A DNA stretch of 12,799 nt from JBDUCV01 sp040003255 (lineage in GTDB: Bacteria > Actinomycetota > Actinomycetes > Mycobacteriales > Jatrophihabitantaceae), in contig JBDUCV010000057.1 in the NCBI GenBank assembly GCA_040003255.1, forward strand, positions 1-12,799, read 5' to 3'. The position numbers were made by a program, and so were the translations under genes. A model generated the notes under the pieces. That model did not search any database. It was given only the letters and a program-made list of their open reading frames with translations, and was not told the origin of the DNA. Positions 6,589-12,799 of this stretch are shown here, piece after piece. Position 1 is the stretch's first letter, and each line of letters starts with the position of its first letter.

Positions 6589-7923
6589 TCAGCCGTTCAG
6601 CGTGATGGGCTTGACAATGTCTGCGTAGACGACGAGCAAGGTGAGCACGATCAGGATGGAGGCGACGCCGTACATGATCGGCAGCATCTGCGCCGTGTCG
6701 ACATAGATCGGCTGCCGCTCGAGGTACTTGCCGCCCTGCACCCGGGCCAGACCGCGGGCACGCAACCGGGCCCGTCCACGCTTGACGGCCTCGACCAGCG
6801 CCCCGGCTACATGGCCCCCGTCCAGCGGCAGCAGGGGCAGCAGGTTGAAGAAGAACAGCAGCAGGTTGATCCCGGCAAGCAGGCTGATCAGGAAAAAGGC
6901 CTTGTCCTGGATATCCAGCACCTTGCTGTCTGCGATCTCGCCGCCCAGCCGACCGATGCCTACGACGCCGATCGCCCCGGCCGGGTCACGCTCCTTGCCT
7001 TCGAAGACGGTGCCGAACAAGCTGGCGATCTTCGAGGGGTAGCTGCCGAGCGCCCGCAGTCCCTGGGCGAATTGGTCGACGATCTGGCCCGGGATCTCGC
7101 CAGCCGGGACGGCGGCGTAGTAAGAGTTGCCCTTGACCTCGACTCCGAGGTAGCCGGCTGTCTTTGTCTGCGTTCCCGAGGAATTCGCGTATTTCACGTT
7201 CGGCACCGGGGTCAACGACACGATCTGATTGACGCCGCTCCGAGTGACGCCGATTCGCAACGGCATACCCGCGGATTTCTCGATCACCCCGACCGCGTCC
7301 TGCCAGGCGGTGATCGGCGCCCCGTTGATCGAAGTGATGGTGTCGCCGCTACGCAGGACGCCATAGGCCGGAGCACGAGTGGCATTCGCCGGACAGCTGT
7401 CGCCCGTGATCCGCGCGGTGGCCGGGACGACGCACTTGACCACCGCGTTGACCTGCGTGGTCGGGTCGTTGTGCTTCATACCCAGCGTCGAGAGCAAGAC
7501 GATGGTGAGGATCAGATAAATGATCAGGTTCATCGTCGGGCCGCCAAGCATGACGACGATCTTCTTGCCCGGCGTGAGCCGGTAGAACTGCCTCGGCTCG
7601 TCGCCTGGCGCGACCTCGGCGCGACTTACGGCGCGGAACTCCTCGACCGCCGTCGCCATTCGAGTGGGCCAGCGGGAGCGGCCACCGTCGCGGCGAGGAG
7701 GCACCATGCCGATCATCCGGATGTAGCCGCCGAGCGGGATAGCCTTGAGGCCGAACTCAGTGTCGCCCCGCTTGCGCGACCACACCGTCGGGCCGAAGCC
7801 GACCATGTACTGGGTCACCTTCACGCCGAACTTCTTGGCCGGCACCATGTGGCCAATCTCGTGCAGCGCGATCGAGGCGAGCAGGCCGACGGCGAAGGCG
7901 AGGACGCCGAACACGTAGAGCAC
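6589..7923 (-). CDS. rip1: Site-2 intramembrane metalloprotease, Rip1/RseP family
   Basis: This zinc protease cleaves membrane proteins, typically anti-sigma factors, within the membrane. The mycobacterial homologue Rip1 (Rv2869c) has the same neighbours. In the 444-residue product the first membrane segment (about 4-22) ends in the zinc motif HEIGH (21-25). Other membrane segments lie near 122-147, 343-365 and 412-434. The second active-site motif is NLLPLLPLDGGH at 360-371, with Asp368 as the third zinc ligand. A PDZ domain (about 155-240) lies outside the membrane and contains GVLRSGDTITSINGAPI at 188-204; two Cys (164, 177) stand before it. The start GTG 7923-7921 has a strong AAGGAGG at 7935-7929 with a 5-nt spacer. 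That site overlaps the dxr stop, so coupling with dxr is likely. Substrates cannot be told from the sequence. Confidence 0.96.
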   Translation of the reverse strand: MLYVFGVLAFAVGLLASIALHEIGHMVPAKKFGVKVTQYMVGFGPTVWSRKRGDTEFGLKAIPLGGYIRMIGMVPPRRDGGRSRWPTRMATAVEEFRAVSRAEVAPGDEPRQFYRLTPGKKIVVMLGGPTMNLIIYLILTIVLLSTLGMKHNDPTTQVNAVVKCVVPATARITGDSCPANATRAPAYGVLRSGDTITSINGAPITAWQDAVGVIEKSAGMPLRIGVTRSGVNQIVSLTPVPNVKYANSSGTQTKTAGYLGVEVKGNSYYAAVPAGEIPGQIVDQFAQGLRALGSYPSKIASLFGTVFEGKERDPAGAIGVVGIGRLGGEIADSKVLDIQDKAFFLISLLAGINLLLFFFNLLPLLPLDGGHVAGALVEAVKRGRARLRARGLARVQGGKYLERQPIYVDTAQMLPIMYGVASILIVLTLLVVYADIVKPITLNG

Positions 7924-7935
7924 GTCGTCCTCCTT

Positions 7936-9132
7936 CTAAGATCCGATAACCGCCGAGGCACGGTCGCGCGCCCATTGCTGCGCCGCTTCGATCTCGTCGA
8001 CGGTACCTGGACCTGAGCCCGAAGCGTGTCCTCCGCTCAGCCATTCCTCCAGTACCACGGCGATGCCCTCATCGATGCCCAGGAACGGCACTCGCCCGGC
8101 GTGGAATGCGGCCACCAGCTCCTCGTTGGCCGCGTTGTACACCGCGGGGGCGCATCCGGCTGCCTTCCCCGCCGCGCGAGCCAGCTCGAGCGCCGGGAAC
8201 GCGGTGTTGTCGACCGGCTCGAACGTCCAGCGCTGCGCGCTGCTCCAGTCGACCGGAGTAGCCGCGCCGGGCACCCGGTCCGGCCAGCCGAGTGCCAGCG
8301 CGATCGGCAGCCGCATGTCCGGTGGCGAGGTCTGGGCGATAGTCGAACCGTCGACGAACTCGACCATCGAGTGCACCATCGACTGCGGGTGCAGCACGAC
8401 CTCGATGCGGTCGTAGGGCACCCCGAACAACAGGTGTGCCTCGATCATCTCCAGCCCTTTGTTGACCAAAGTGGCCGAATTCGTGGTGATCAACGTCCCC
8501 ATGGCCCACGTCGGGTGAACCAGTGCCTGGGCCGGCGTCACGTCGCGCAGCGCGGCGCGGGTGCGCCCGCGGAATGGTCCCCCACTGGCAGTCAACACCA
8601 GCCTGTTGACCTCGGCCGCAGTCCCAGCGCGTAGGCATTGCGCCAGCGCCGAATGTTCGGAGTCGACTGGGACGAGCTGGCCCGGCTTCGCCCGGCCGAG
8701 CACCAACTCGCCACCTGCGACCAGCGACTCCTTGTTGGCCAGGGCCACGGTGCGTCCGGCGTCGAGGGCTGCCAGTGTCGCGCGCAGCCCCTGCGCCCCA
8801 TCGACGGCGTTCAGGACGACGTCGGCGTCCATCGCGGCGAGCTGGGTCGCCGCGGCCGGCCCGGCGACGACGGTCGGCAGCGGCTGGTGCTCGGGCCAGG
8901 CGAGGGCGAGCGCTTCGCGCACGTCGCCCGCCACCGCTTCGCGCCCGACGCCGACCACCGAGACGCGCAGCTGCACCGCTTGCGCAACCAGTGCCGCGAC
9001 GTCGCGGCCACCCGCGCACACCCCGACCACGGCGAACCGATCTGGCGCGGCCCGCACGACATCAATCACCTGCCGGCCTACCGAACCGGTCGAGCCGAGC
9101 AGGATGACGCGGCGGGGGTTCACCCGGCCCAT
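7936..9132 (-). CDS. dxr: 1-deoxy-D-xylulose 5-phosphate reductoisomerase
   Basis: Dxr converts DXP to MEP with NADPH, the first committed step of the MEP isoprenoid pathway and the target of fosmidomycin. The 398-residue product has the NADPH-binding LLGSTGSVGRQ at 11-21, ANKESLVAGGELV at 132-144, metal ligands in VDSEHSALAQ (Asp157, Glu159), the substrate loop LTASGGPFRG at 180-189, and HPTWAMG at 206-212. Glu228 in NKGLEMIEAH (224-233) is the third ligand, and LHPQSMVHSMVE follows at 247-258. The C-terminal helical domain is complete. I chose ATG 9132, with GGTGAG just upstream; GTG 9123 in frame is an alternative. A longer open frame upstream of 9132 is not Dxr-like. It is the first gene of the minus-strand run, 12 nt before rip1. 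Confidence 0.98.
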   Translation of the reverse strand: MGRVNPRRVILLGSTGSVGRQVIDVVRAAPDRFAVVGVCAGGRDVAALVAQAVQLRVSVVGVGREAVAGDVREALALAWPEHQPLPTVVAGPAAATQLAAMDADVVLNAVDGAQGLRATLAALDAGRTVALANKESLVAGGELVLGRAKPGQLVPVDSEHSALAQCLRAGTAAEVNRLVLTASGGPFRGRTRAALRDVTPAQALVHPTWAMGTLITTNSATLVNKGLEMIEAHLLFGVPYDRIEVVLHPQSMVHSMVEFVDGSTIAQTSPPDMRLPIALALGWPDRVPGAATPVDWSSAQRWTFEPVDNTAFPALELARAAGKAAGCAPAVYNAANEELVAAFHAGRVPFLGIDEGIAVVLEEWLSGGHASGSGPGTVDEIEAAQQWARDRASAVIGS

Positions 9133-9195
9133 TCTCACCGCCCGCCACCCAAGTGCCACAATGAAGCAGTCCCGATCGCGAACAGGAGCACCACC

Positions 9196-9474
9196 GTGGC
9201 TCTCAGGCCCGGCAGCGAGCAGCCCGATGTCGGGGCTCCAGATGACTACGCCGCGCACCACCCCACCGAGCACCCGTCTGATTGGGGCTGGCACGGCGAG
9301 TGGGGCCGGTGGGCGCGGATCGGCGGCTGGGTCAGCGCGATCATCCTCATCCTGATGATCACTACCACGCAGTACAACGGGCAGGGCACGCTGTGGCTGA
9401 TCCTGTCCGCCGCCGGGATCGTCGCTGCGCTTGTTTGGGACATCAATCGGCGCCGAACGTCCTGGCGCCAGTAG
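9196..9474 (+). CDS. DUF2631 small membrane protein
   Basis: This 92-residue protein has a hydrophilic, acidic N-terminus (1-38), then two hydrophobic segments (about 43-57 and 66-80) separated by the short polar link TTTQYNGQGT, and a basic end INRRRTSWRQ. The WGWHGEWGRWARIGGW motif at 30-45 and the two-helix layout fit the actinobacterial DUF2631 family, whose function is unknown. It probably sits in the cytoplasmic membrane. The start is GTG 9196, supported by AGGAG at 9184-9188 with a 7-nt spacer. It diverges from dxr with only 63 nt between the starts. A CACAAT at 9157-9162 could be its -10 box, but no -35 is visible. The family assignment is from pattern memory. Confidence 0.8.
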   Translation: MALRPGSEQPDVGAPDDYAAHHPTEHPSDWGWHGEWGRWARIGGWVSAIILILMITTTQYNGQGTLWLILSAAGIVAALVWDINRRRTSWRQ

Positions 9475-9536
9475 TCAGCCAACGGTTCGTCATCGGGCCG
9501 TAAGCATTATCGGCGCAGTAGGCGCACCGCGGCCAC

Positions 9537-9542
9537 TACCGT
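9537..9542 (+). promoter_or_regulatory. Candidate -10 (TACCGT) for leaderless DM13 mRNA
   Basis: TACCGT fits TANNNT and ends 6 nt before the ATG of the DM13 gene. That gene has no Shine-Dalgarno, so a transcript starting at or next to the ATG is plausible. No -35 is recognisable. The 74-nt gap after the DUF2631 stop otherwise shows nothing. Confidence 0.35.
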
Positions 9543-9548
9543 CAAGCA

Positions 9549-10130
9549 ATGAGCTTGCGCCCGCGTCGTCTGACCGTCGTCTGGCTGTCGGCCGCGGTAG
9601 CGATGCTGCTTGCCGGCGGGCTCGCCTGGTTCCAGCCGTGGAAGCTCTGGCTGGACCAGCGGGTTGACGAGGCACTGCCCGCGATTGCGTTGATCGCTGC
9701 AGCGACGCCTACGCCGGATATCCGGTCAACCGACCCGGCGACGCCGCCGCCGAACAGCACGCCGTCCCCCATAGGCCCGGTCCTGTTGTCGACTGGCAGG
9801 TTCATCAGCCACGAACACATCACCAGCGGCTCGGTCAGCGTCGTCGAGCTGCCGGACGGCAGCCGGATTCTCGCCATTGCGGGACTGAACACCAGCAACG
9901 GTCCTGACCTGCACGTCTGGTTGAGCGATGCTCCGGTACTGCCGGGCAGCGACGGCTGGCACCTATTCGACGATGGCAGCTACCTCAGCCTCGGTACGCT
10001 CAAGGGCAACTTGGGCAACCAGAGCTACCCAATCCCGCGCACCGCGGACCTGTCCCGGCTCGCGAGCGTGACGATCTGGTGCGCCCGATTCAAGGTTTCC
10101 TTCGGCGCGGCAGCGCTGCGCGCCGCCTAG
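9549..10130 (+). CDS. Membrane-anchored DM13-domain protein
   Basis: The 193-residue protein has a basic N-terminus, one membrane segment (about 9-28), a Pro/Thr-rich linker (about 52-76), and a DM13 domain (about 82-190) facing outwards. DM13 marks are FISHEHITSGSVSVVEL at 85-101, NGPDLHVWLSD at 117-127, LGTLKGNLGNQSYPIP at 148-163 and VTIWCARFKVSFGAAAL at 174-190. The single Cys178 is the conserved cysteine for which an electron-transfer role has been proposed in the family; no partner oxidoreductase is encoded nearby. The ATG at 9549 is chosen because it begins the positively charged signal anchor. It follows DUF2631 by 74 nt and converges on the ureohydrolase gene with 42 nt between the stops. 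Function beyond the domain assignment is not known. Confidence 0.87.
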   Translation: MSLRPRRLTVVWLSAAVAMLLAGGLAWFQPWKLWLDQRVDEALPAIALIAAATPTPDIRSTDPATPPPNSTPSPIGPVLLSTGRFISHEHITSGSVSVVELPDGSRILAIAGLNTSNGPDLHVWLSDAPVLPGSDGWHLFDDGSYLSLGTLKGNLGNQSYPIPRTADLSRLASVTIWCARFKVSFGAAALRAA

Positions 10131-10172
10131 CCACCGCTCGGTCGGCCTTAGTCCATGTCCGCCCAGCGTCGG

Positions 10173-11186
10173 TCAGCGTCCGTCCAGCAATGGCCGGCGC
10201 GGATCCCAAGCCGGTCCCCCGGCAGCATCCTGACGGCGCCGGGCGATCCCCGACAACGCCTCGAGCACGACCCGGTTGGCGAGGAACGACGTGATGTCGG
10301 CGTGGTCGTACGGTGGCGACACCTCGACTACGTCGATCCCCACGACAGGCAGCTCGTAGCAAACGCGGCGTACCGAGTCGAGCAACTGCCGAGCCGACAG
10401 CCCGCCCGGCTCCGGCGTACCGGTGCCCGGAGCATGGCTCGGATCGCATACGTCGATATCGACGGACAGGAAGACGCCGTCGCAATCATCGGTGGCGATC
10501 TTGAACGTCTCGGTCAGACACTCGTCCAGACCGCGGGCACCGACCTCGCTCATCTCATAGGACCGCATTGCGTGCTCCGCCATCCAGTCGAGCGTCTCGG
10601 GCGGCGGCCAGTAGCCGCGCAGCCCGATCTGCAGAAACCGGTCCCCGCGCAGCGCGCCGGACTCGATAAGCCGGCGCATCGGCTGACCGTGGCCGATCAG
10701 CGAACCGAACGCGATGTTGCCGGTGTCGGCGTGCGCGTCGAAATGCACCATCGACACTCGCCCCTGGCCGAGATGCTGCGCCACGCCGGCTGCATCGGGC
10801 CAGGCGATCGTGTGGTCGCCACCGAGAATGAGCGGGATCGCACCGGTGCTGGCGACCGCGTAGACCGCGGCTTGAAGGTCGCGTACCGAGCGTTCGGCAT
10901 CGCCCGAGAACATTTCGACGTCGCCGGCGTCATAAACGCGCAGGTCGCGCAGCCCGTCGACACGCAAGGCCAGCGACGGACGAGATCCGTCGTGCGGCAG
11001 GTAGCACGTCTGCCGGATGTACTGCGGGCCGAACCGCGTCCCAGCCCGATGCGAGGTGCCACCATCGAACGGGGCGCCGAGTATCACCACATCTGCGTCA
11101 GCGAAGGTCGCCGGCTCGGCCCAGTCGCAGCGGTCGACGCCGAGGAAGGTGATGTCGGGCCCGAACTGCGGACCGTAGCGGCTCAT
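10173..11186 (-). CDS. speB: Agmatinase-family ureohydrolase
   Basis: This enzyme of the arginase/agmatinase fold removes urea from a guanidino compound using two manganese ions. The 337-residue product keeps all six metal ligands: His125 in GGDHT, Asp150, His152 and Asp154 in HFDAHADT, and Asp243 and Asp245 in SVDIDVCDP. It also has the C-terminal signature PGTGTPEPGGLS (253-264) and GIDVVEVSPPYD (283-294). GTRFGPQYIRQ at 49-59 is the usual N-terminal motif. Agmatine is the likely substrate; 4-guanidinobutyrate or another guanidino acid cannot be excluded, since the substrate loop (HADTGNIAFGSLIGHG, 152-167) differs from E. coli SpeB. The ATG at 11186-11184 is preceded by AGAGG with an 8-nt spacer. 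It diverges from the Lrp-aminotransferase pair, suggesting polyamine catabolism. Confidence 0.9.
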   Translation of the reverse strand: MSRYGPQFGPDITFLGVDRCDWAEPATFADADVVILGAPFDGGTSHRAGTRFGPQYIRQTCYLPHDGSRPSLALRVDGLRDLRVYDAGDVEMFSGDAERSVRDLQAAVYAVASTGAIPLILGGDHTIAWPDAAGVAQHLGQGRVSMVHFDAHADTGNIAFGSLIGHGQPMRRLIESGALRGDRFLQIGLRGYWPPPETLDWMAEHAMRSYEMSEVGARGLDECLTETFKIATDDCDGVFLSVDIDVCDPSHAPGTGTPEPGGLSARQLLDSVRRVCYELPVVGIDVVEVSPPYDHADITSFLANRVVLEALSGIARRRQDAAGGPAWDPRRPLLDGR

Positions 11187-11260
11187 GCGACTAACCTCTC
11201 ACGCCACGGTGCCGCCCGTTGCCGCCGCTGGAGTTCCGGTGGACGACGAAAGGCCACTGA

Positions 11261-11301
11261 GCGGAATCCGCAGCTCGGTCGCAATTTGACTGCGGATTCG
11301 C
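11261..11301. promoter_or_regulatory. Paired palindromic elements in the speB-lrp divergent region
   Basis: GCGGAATCCGC (11261-11271) is a perfect palindrome around a central base. GCGGATTCGC (11292-11301) is a near copy, starting 31 bp later, close to three helical turns. Lrp-family proteins are multimers that bind arrayed sites, so these may be operators of the adjacent regulator. This is inference from position and symmetry only. Confidence 0.4.
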
Positions 11302-11310
11302 TTGCCAAAT
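11284..11310. promoter_or_regulatory. ATTTG-N17-CAAAT inverted repeat upstream of lrp
   Basis: ATTTG (11284-11288) and CAAAT (11306-11310) form a 5-bp inverted repeat that overlaps the proposed -35 box of the Lrp gene. It is an A/T-rich island in GC-rich DNA, as expected for a feast/famine regulator site, but the arms are short. Confidence 0.35.
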
Positions 11311-11330
11311 CTGCTTGAAGTGAGCAAAAT
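11302..11330 (+). promoter_or_regulatory. Candidate promoter of the lrp-aminotransferase operon
   Basis: TTGCCA (11302-11307) and CAAAAT (11325-11330) are separated by 17 bp and resemble sigma-70-type -35 and -10 boxes (five and four of six consensus bases). The -10 ends 6 nt before the GTG at 11337, so transcription would begin at or beside the start codon, giving a leaderless mRNA. That explains the missing ribosome binding site. Confidence 0.5.
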
Positions 11331-11336
11331 CGTTGT

Positions 11337-11804
11337 GTGGCCCGAATTGAGTCTCATCCGATGCCCGACGAGGTCAGCAAGGCGATCATCCAGCAGCTAC
11401 AGGAGGATGGCCGACGCGCGTATGCCGGCATCGGCAAGGCCGTCGGCCTGAGCGAGGCGGCGGTCCGCCAGCGGGTGCAGAAACTGGTCGACACCGGTGT
11501 TATGCAGATCGTCGCCGTCACCGACCCGACGCAAGTGGGCTTCGCCCGGCAAGCGATGATCGCGATCTCGGCGACCGGCGACATCGAGATGGTTGCCGAT
11601 CGATTGGCCGACCTCGCGGAGGTTGTCTACATCGTGGTGATCGCGGGGTCATTCGACATCCTCGCCGAGGTCGTGGTCACCGACGACGAACATCTGCTCC
11701 GATTGATCAACGGGCAGATCCGCACGATTCCCGGAGTGCAACGCACCGAGACGTTCCTCTACCTGAAACTGACCAAGCAGACCTACAACTGGGGTGCCCG
11801 ATGA
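11337..11804 (+). CDS. Lrp/AsnC-family transcriptional regulator
   Basis: The 155-residue product has an N-terminal winged helix-turn-helix (about 13-60; recognition region AVGLSEAAVRQRVQKLVDTG at 35-54) and a C-terminal RAM/AsnC effector-binding domain (about 68-146) with the GSFD turn at 104-107. Such regulators sense amino acids or related metabolites and act as dimers or octamers. The gene overlaps the aminotransferase start by ATGA, so the two are translationally coupled. It diverges from the ureohydrolase gene and probably controls both directions and itself. I chose GTG 11337, because a promoter-like pair ends 6 nt upstream. ATG 11361 is an in-frame alternative giving 147 residues and would still keep the helix-turn-helix. 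Neither has a good Shine-Dalgarno. The effector is unknown; a polyamine or its breakdown product is a guess from context. Confidence 0.92.
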   Translation: MARIESHPMPDEVSKAIIQQLQEDGRRAYAGIGKAVGLSEAAVRQRVQKLVDTGVMQIVAVTDPTQVGFARQAMIAISATGDIEMVADRLADLAEVVYIVVIAGSFDILAEVVVTDDEHLLRLINGQIRTIPGVQRTETFLYLKLTKQTYNWGAR

Positions 11805-12799
11805 CTACTACACCGCTCGACACGTCCCTCACCGATCACGAGTACGACGCGGGCTCGCTCGCCGCGAAGGCGCGCGACCACCTGTGGATGCACTTCACCC
11901 GGCAGTCGTCCTACGCCACGGCCCCGGTTCCGACGATCGTGCGCGGCGAAGGTGCCTACATCTGGGACGTCAACGGCAAGCGGTACTTGGACGGACTGGC
12001 GGGCTTGTTCGTCGTGCAGGCCGGTCACGGACGGGTCGAACTCGCCGAGGCCGCCTACCGCCAGGCGAGCCAACTGGCGTTCTTCCCGCTGTGGTCCTAT
12101 GCCCACCCCCAGGCCATCGAGCTCGCCGATCGGCTTGCCGACTACGCGCCGGGTGACCTGAACAAGGTCTTTTTCACCACCGGTGGTGGTGAGGCGGTCG
12201 AGACGGCGTGGAAACTCGCCAAGCAGTACTTCAAGCTGACCGGAAAACCCATGAAGCACAAGGTGATCAGCCGTGCGGTGGCATACCACGGCACCCCGCA
12301 GGGAGCACTGTCGATCACCGGCATCCCAGCCGCGAAACAGATGTTCGAACCGCTCGTACCGGGTGGCCACAAGGTGGCGAACACGAACTTTTATCGGGCC
12401 CCCGAACACGGTGACGACCTGGAAGCATTCGGCCGCTGGGCCGCGGATCAGATCGACTTCGCCATCCAGATGGAGGGCCCCGAGACCGTCGCCTGCGTGT
12501 TCCTCGAGCCGGTGCAGAATTCCGGCGGCTGTTTCCCGCCGCCGCCCGGGTACTTCCAGCGCGTCCGCGAGATTTGCGACCGTCACGATGTGCTGCTCGT
12601 CTCTGACGAGGTCATCTGCGCGTTCGGCCGGCTAGGGACGACGTTCGCGTGCGACAAGTTTGGCTACCTGCCCGACATGATCACCTGTGCGAAGGGGATG
12701 ACCAGCGGCTACTCGCCCATCGGCGCGTGCGTGATCAGCGACAAGATCGCCGAGCCGTTCTGGAACGGCAGCGACTACTTCCCGCACGGTTACACCTTC
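11801..12799 (+). CDS. Class III PLP-dependent aminotransferase (partial)
   Basis: The first 333 codons are visible and the gene leaves the right edge; class III enzymes usually run to about 450-460 residues. Features are WDVNGKRYLDGLAGLF at 55-70, the phosphate-binding TTGGGEAVETAWKLAKQY at 126-143, AYHGTPQGAL at 161-170 (Tyr162, His163), Glu236 in FLEPVQ, Asp269 in VSDEVICAFGRLG (267-279), and the PLP lysine Lys298 in CAKGMTSGYSPIG (296-308). The frame is open to the edge. The ATG overlaps the regulator's stop codon. Context beside an agmatinase-like enzyme and the resemblance to actinobacterial omega-amino acid/putrescine aminotransferases suggest an amine donor such as putrescine or GABA with pyruvate or 2-oxoglutarate. 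The sequence alone does not fix the substrate. An aldehyde dehydrogenase would be expected further right. Confidence 0.93.
   Translation, partial: MTTTPLDTSLTDHEYDAGSLAAKARDHLWMHFTRQSSYATAPVPTIVRGEGAYIWDVNGKRYLDGLAGLFVVQAGHGRVELAEAAYRQASQLAFFPLWSYAHPQAIELADRLADYAPGDLNKVFFTTGGGEAVETAWKLAKQYFKLTGKPMKHKVISRAVAYHGTPQGALSITGIPAAKQMFEPLVPGGHKVANTNFYRAPEHGDDLEAFGRWAADQIDFAIQMEGPETVACVFLEPVQNSGGCFPPPPGYFQRVREICDRHDVLLVSDEVICAFGRLGTTFACDKFGYLPDMITCAKGMTSGYSPIGACVISDKIAEPFWNGSDYFPHGYTF

Noticed and set aside
6577..8016. A 479-codon open frame on the plus strand opposite rip1
   Set aside because: It is antisense to a complete site-2 protease with intact HExxH and LDGG motifs. Its composition is that of a shadow frame and it has no domain.
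9133..9195. Search for a dxr promoter in the 63-bp dxr-DUF2631 gap
   Set aside because: CACAAT on the plus strand and CATTGT on the minus strand are weakly -10-like, but neither has a -35 at proper spacing, so no separate promoter feature is listed.
10164..10183. Two tandem copies of a 10-bp unit (CAGCGTCGGT, CAGCGTCCGT) at the ureohydrolase 3' end
   Set aside because: Only two copies with one mismatch, overlapping the stop codon; too short to call a repeat array or a terminator.
10155..11318. A 387-codon open frame on the plus strand opposite the ureohydrolase
   Set aside because: It is the antisense shadow of a gene that keeps all six metal ligands; the product has no recognisable motif.
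11783..12586. A 267-codon open frame on the minus strand opposite the aminotransferase
   Set aside because: The plus-strand aminotransferase is unmistakable, and the opposing frame has no known domain and no ribosome binding site that I can see.

Overview
This window comes from a high-G+C actinobacterium. Three things point there: the heavily G/C-ending codons, the many GTG starts, and two gene blocks conserved across Actinobacteria (infB-ylxR-nusA-rimP and dxr-rip1-ispG-GNAT). The long Gly/Pro/Arg-rich linker in IF-2 and the DUF4081-GNAT, DUF4439 and DUF2631 proteins agree. I cannot name the order or genus.

Region 1 (1-2691, minus strand) is the translation/transcription operon, read rimP, nusA, ylxR, infB, with infB cut by the left edge. 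Diverging from it (2845-3760, plus strand) are two small ferritin-like genes: a Tat-signal protein followed by a DUF4439 protein. Region 2 (3793-9132, minus strand) is one tight run read dxr, rip1, ispG, DUF4081-GNAT, HAD-like protein. It carries two enzymes of the MEP isoprenoid pathway either side of a site-2 protease. The proS gene that I recall lying near these blocks in relatives is not present here. Region 3 (9196-10130, plus strand) holds a small DUF2631 membrane protein and a membrane-anchored DM13 protein. Region 4 (10173-12799) is a polyamine/guanidino-compound catabolism locus: an agmatinase-family ureohydrolase (minus) diverging from an Lrp/AsnC regulator whose stop codon overlaps the start of a class III aminotransferase that runs off the right edge.

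How the genes work together: region 1 makes ribosome-maturation, transcription-elongation and initiation factors. Region 2 feeds isoprenoid precursor synthesis and membrane proteolytic signalling. Region 4 probably removes urea from agmatine or a related guanidino compound and then transaminates the resulting amine, controlled by the Lrp-type regulator from the shared 150-bp divergent promoter region.

Most of the window is ordinary core genome. The points most worth a second look are a recurring TANNNT-type hexamer 5-8 nt upstream of starts that lack a ribosome binding site (possible leaderless mRNAs), the paired palindromes upstream of the Lrp gene, the HAD protein lacking its second motif-I aspartate, the uncharacterised ferritin-like pair, and the missing proS. 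I found no RNA genes, mobile elements, CRISPR arrays or clear horizontal transfer. Apart from the coding genes, no stretch longer than about 155 bases is unassigned.
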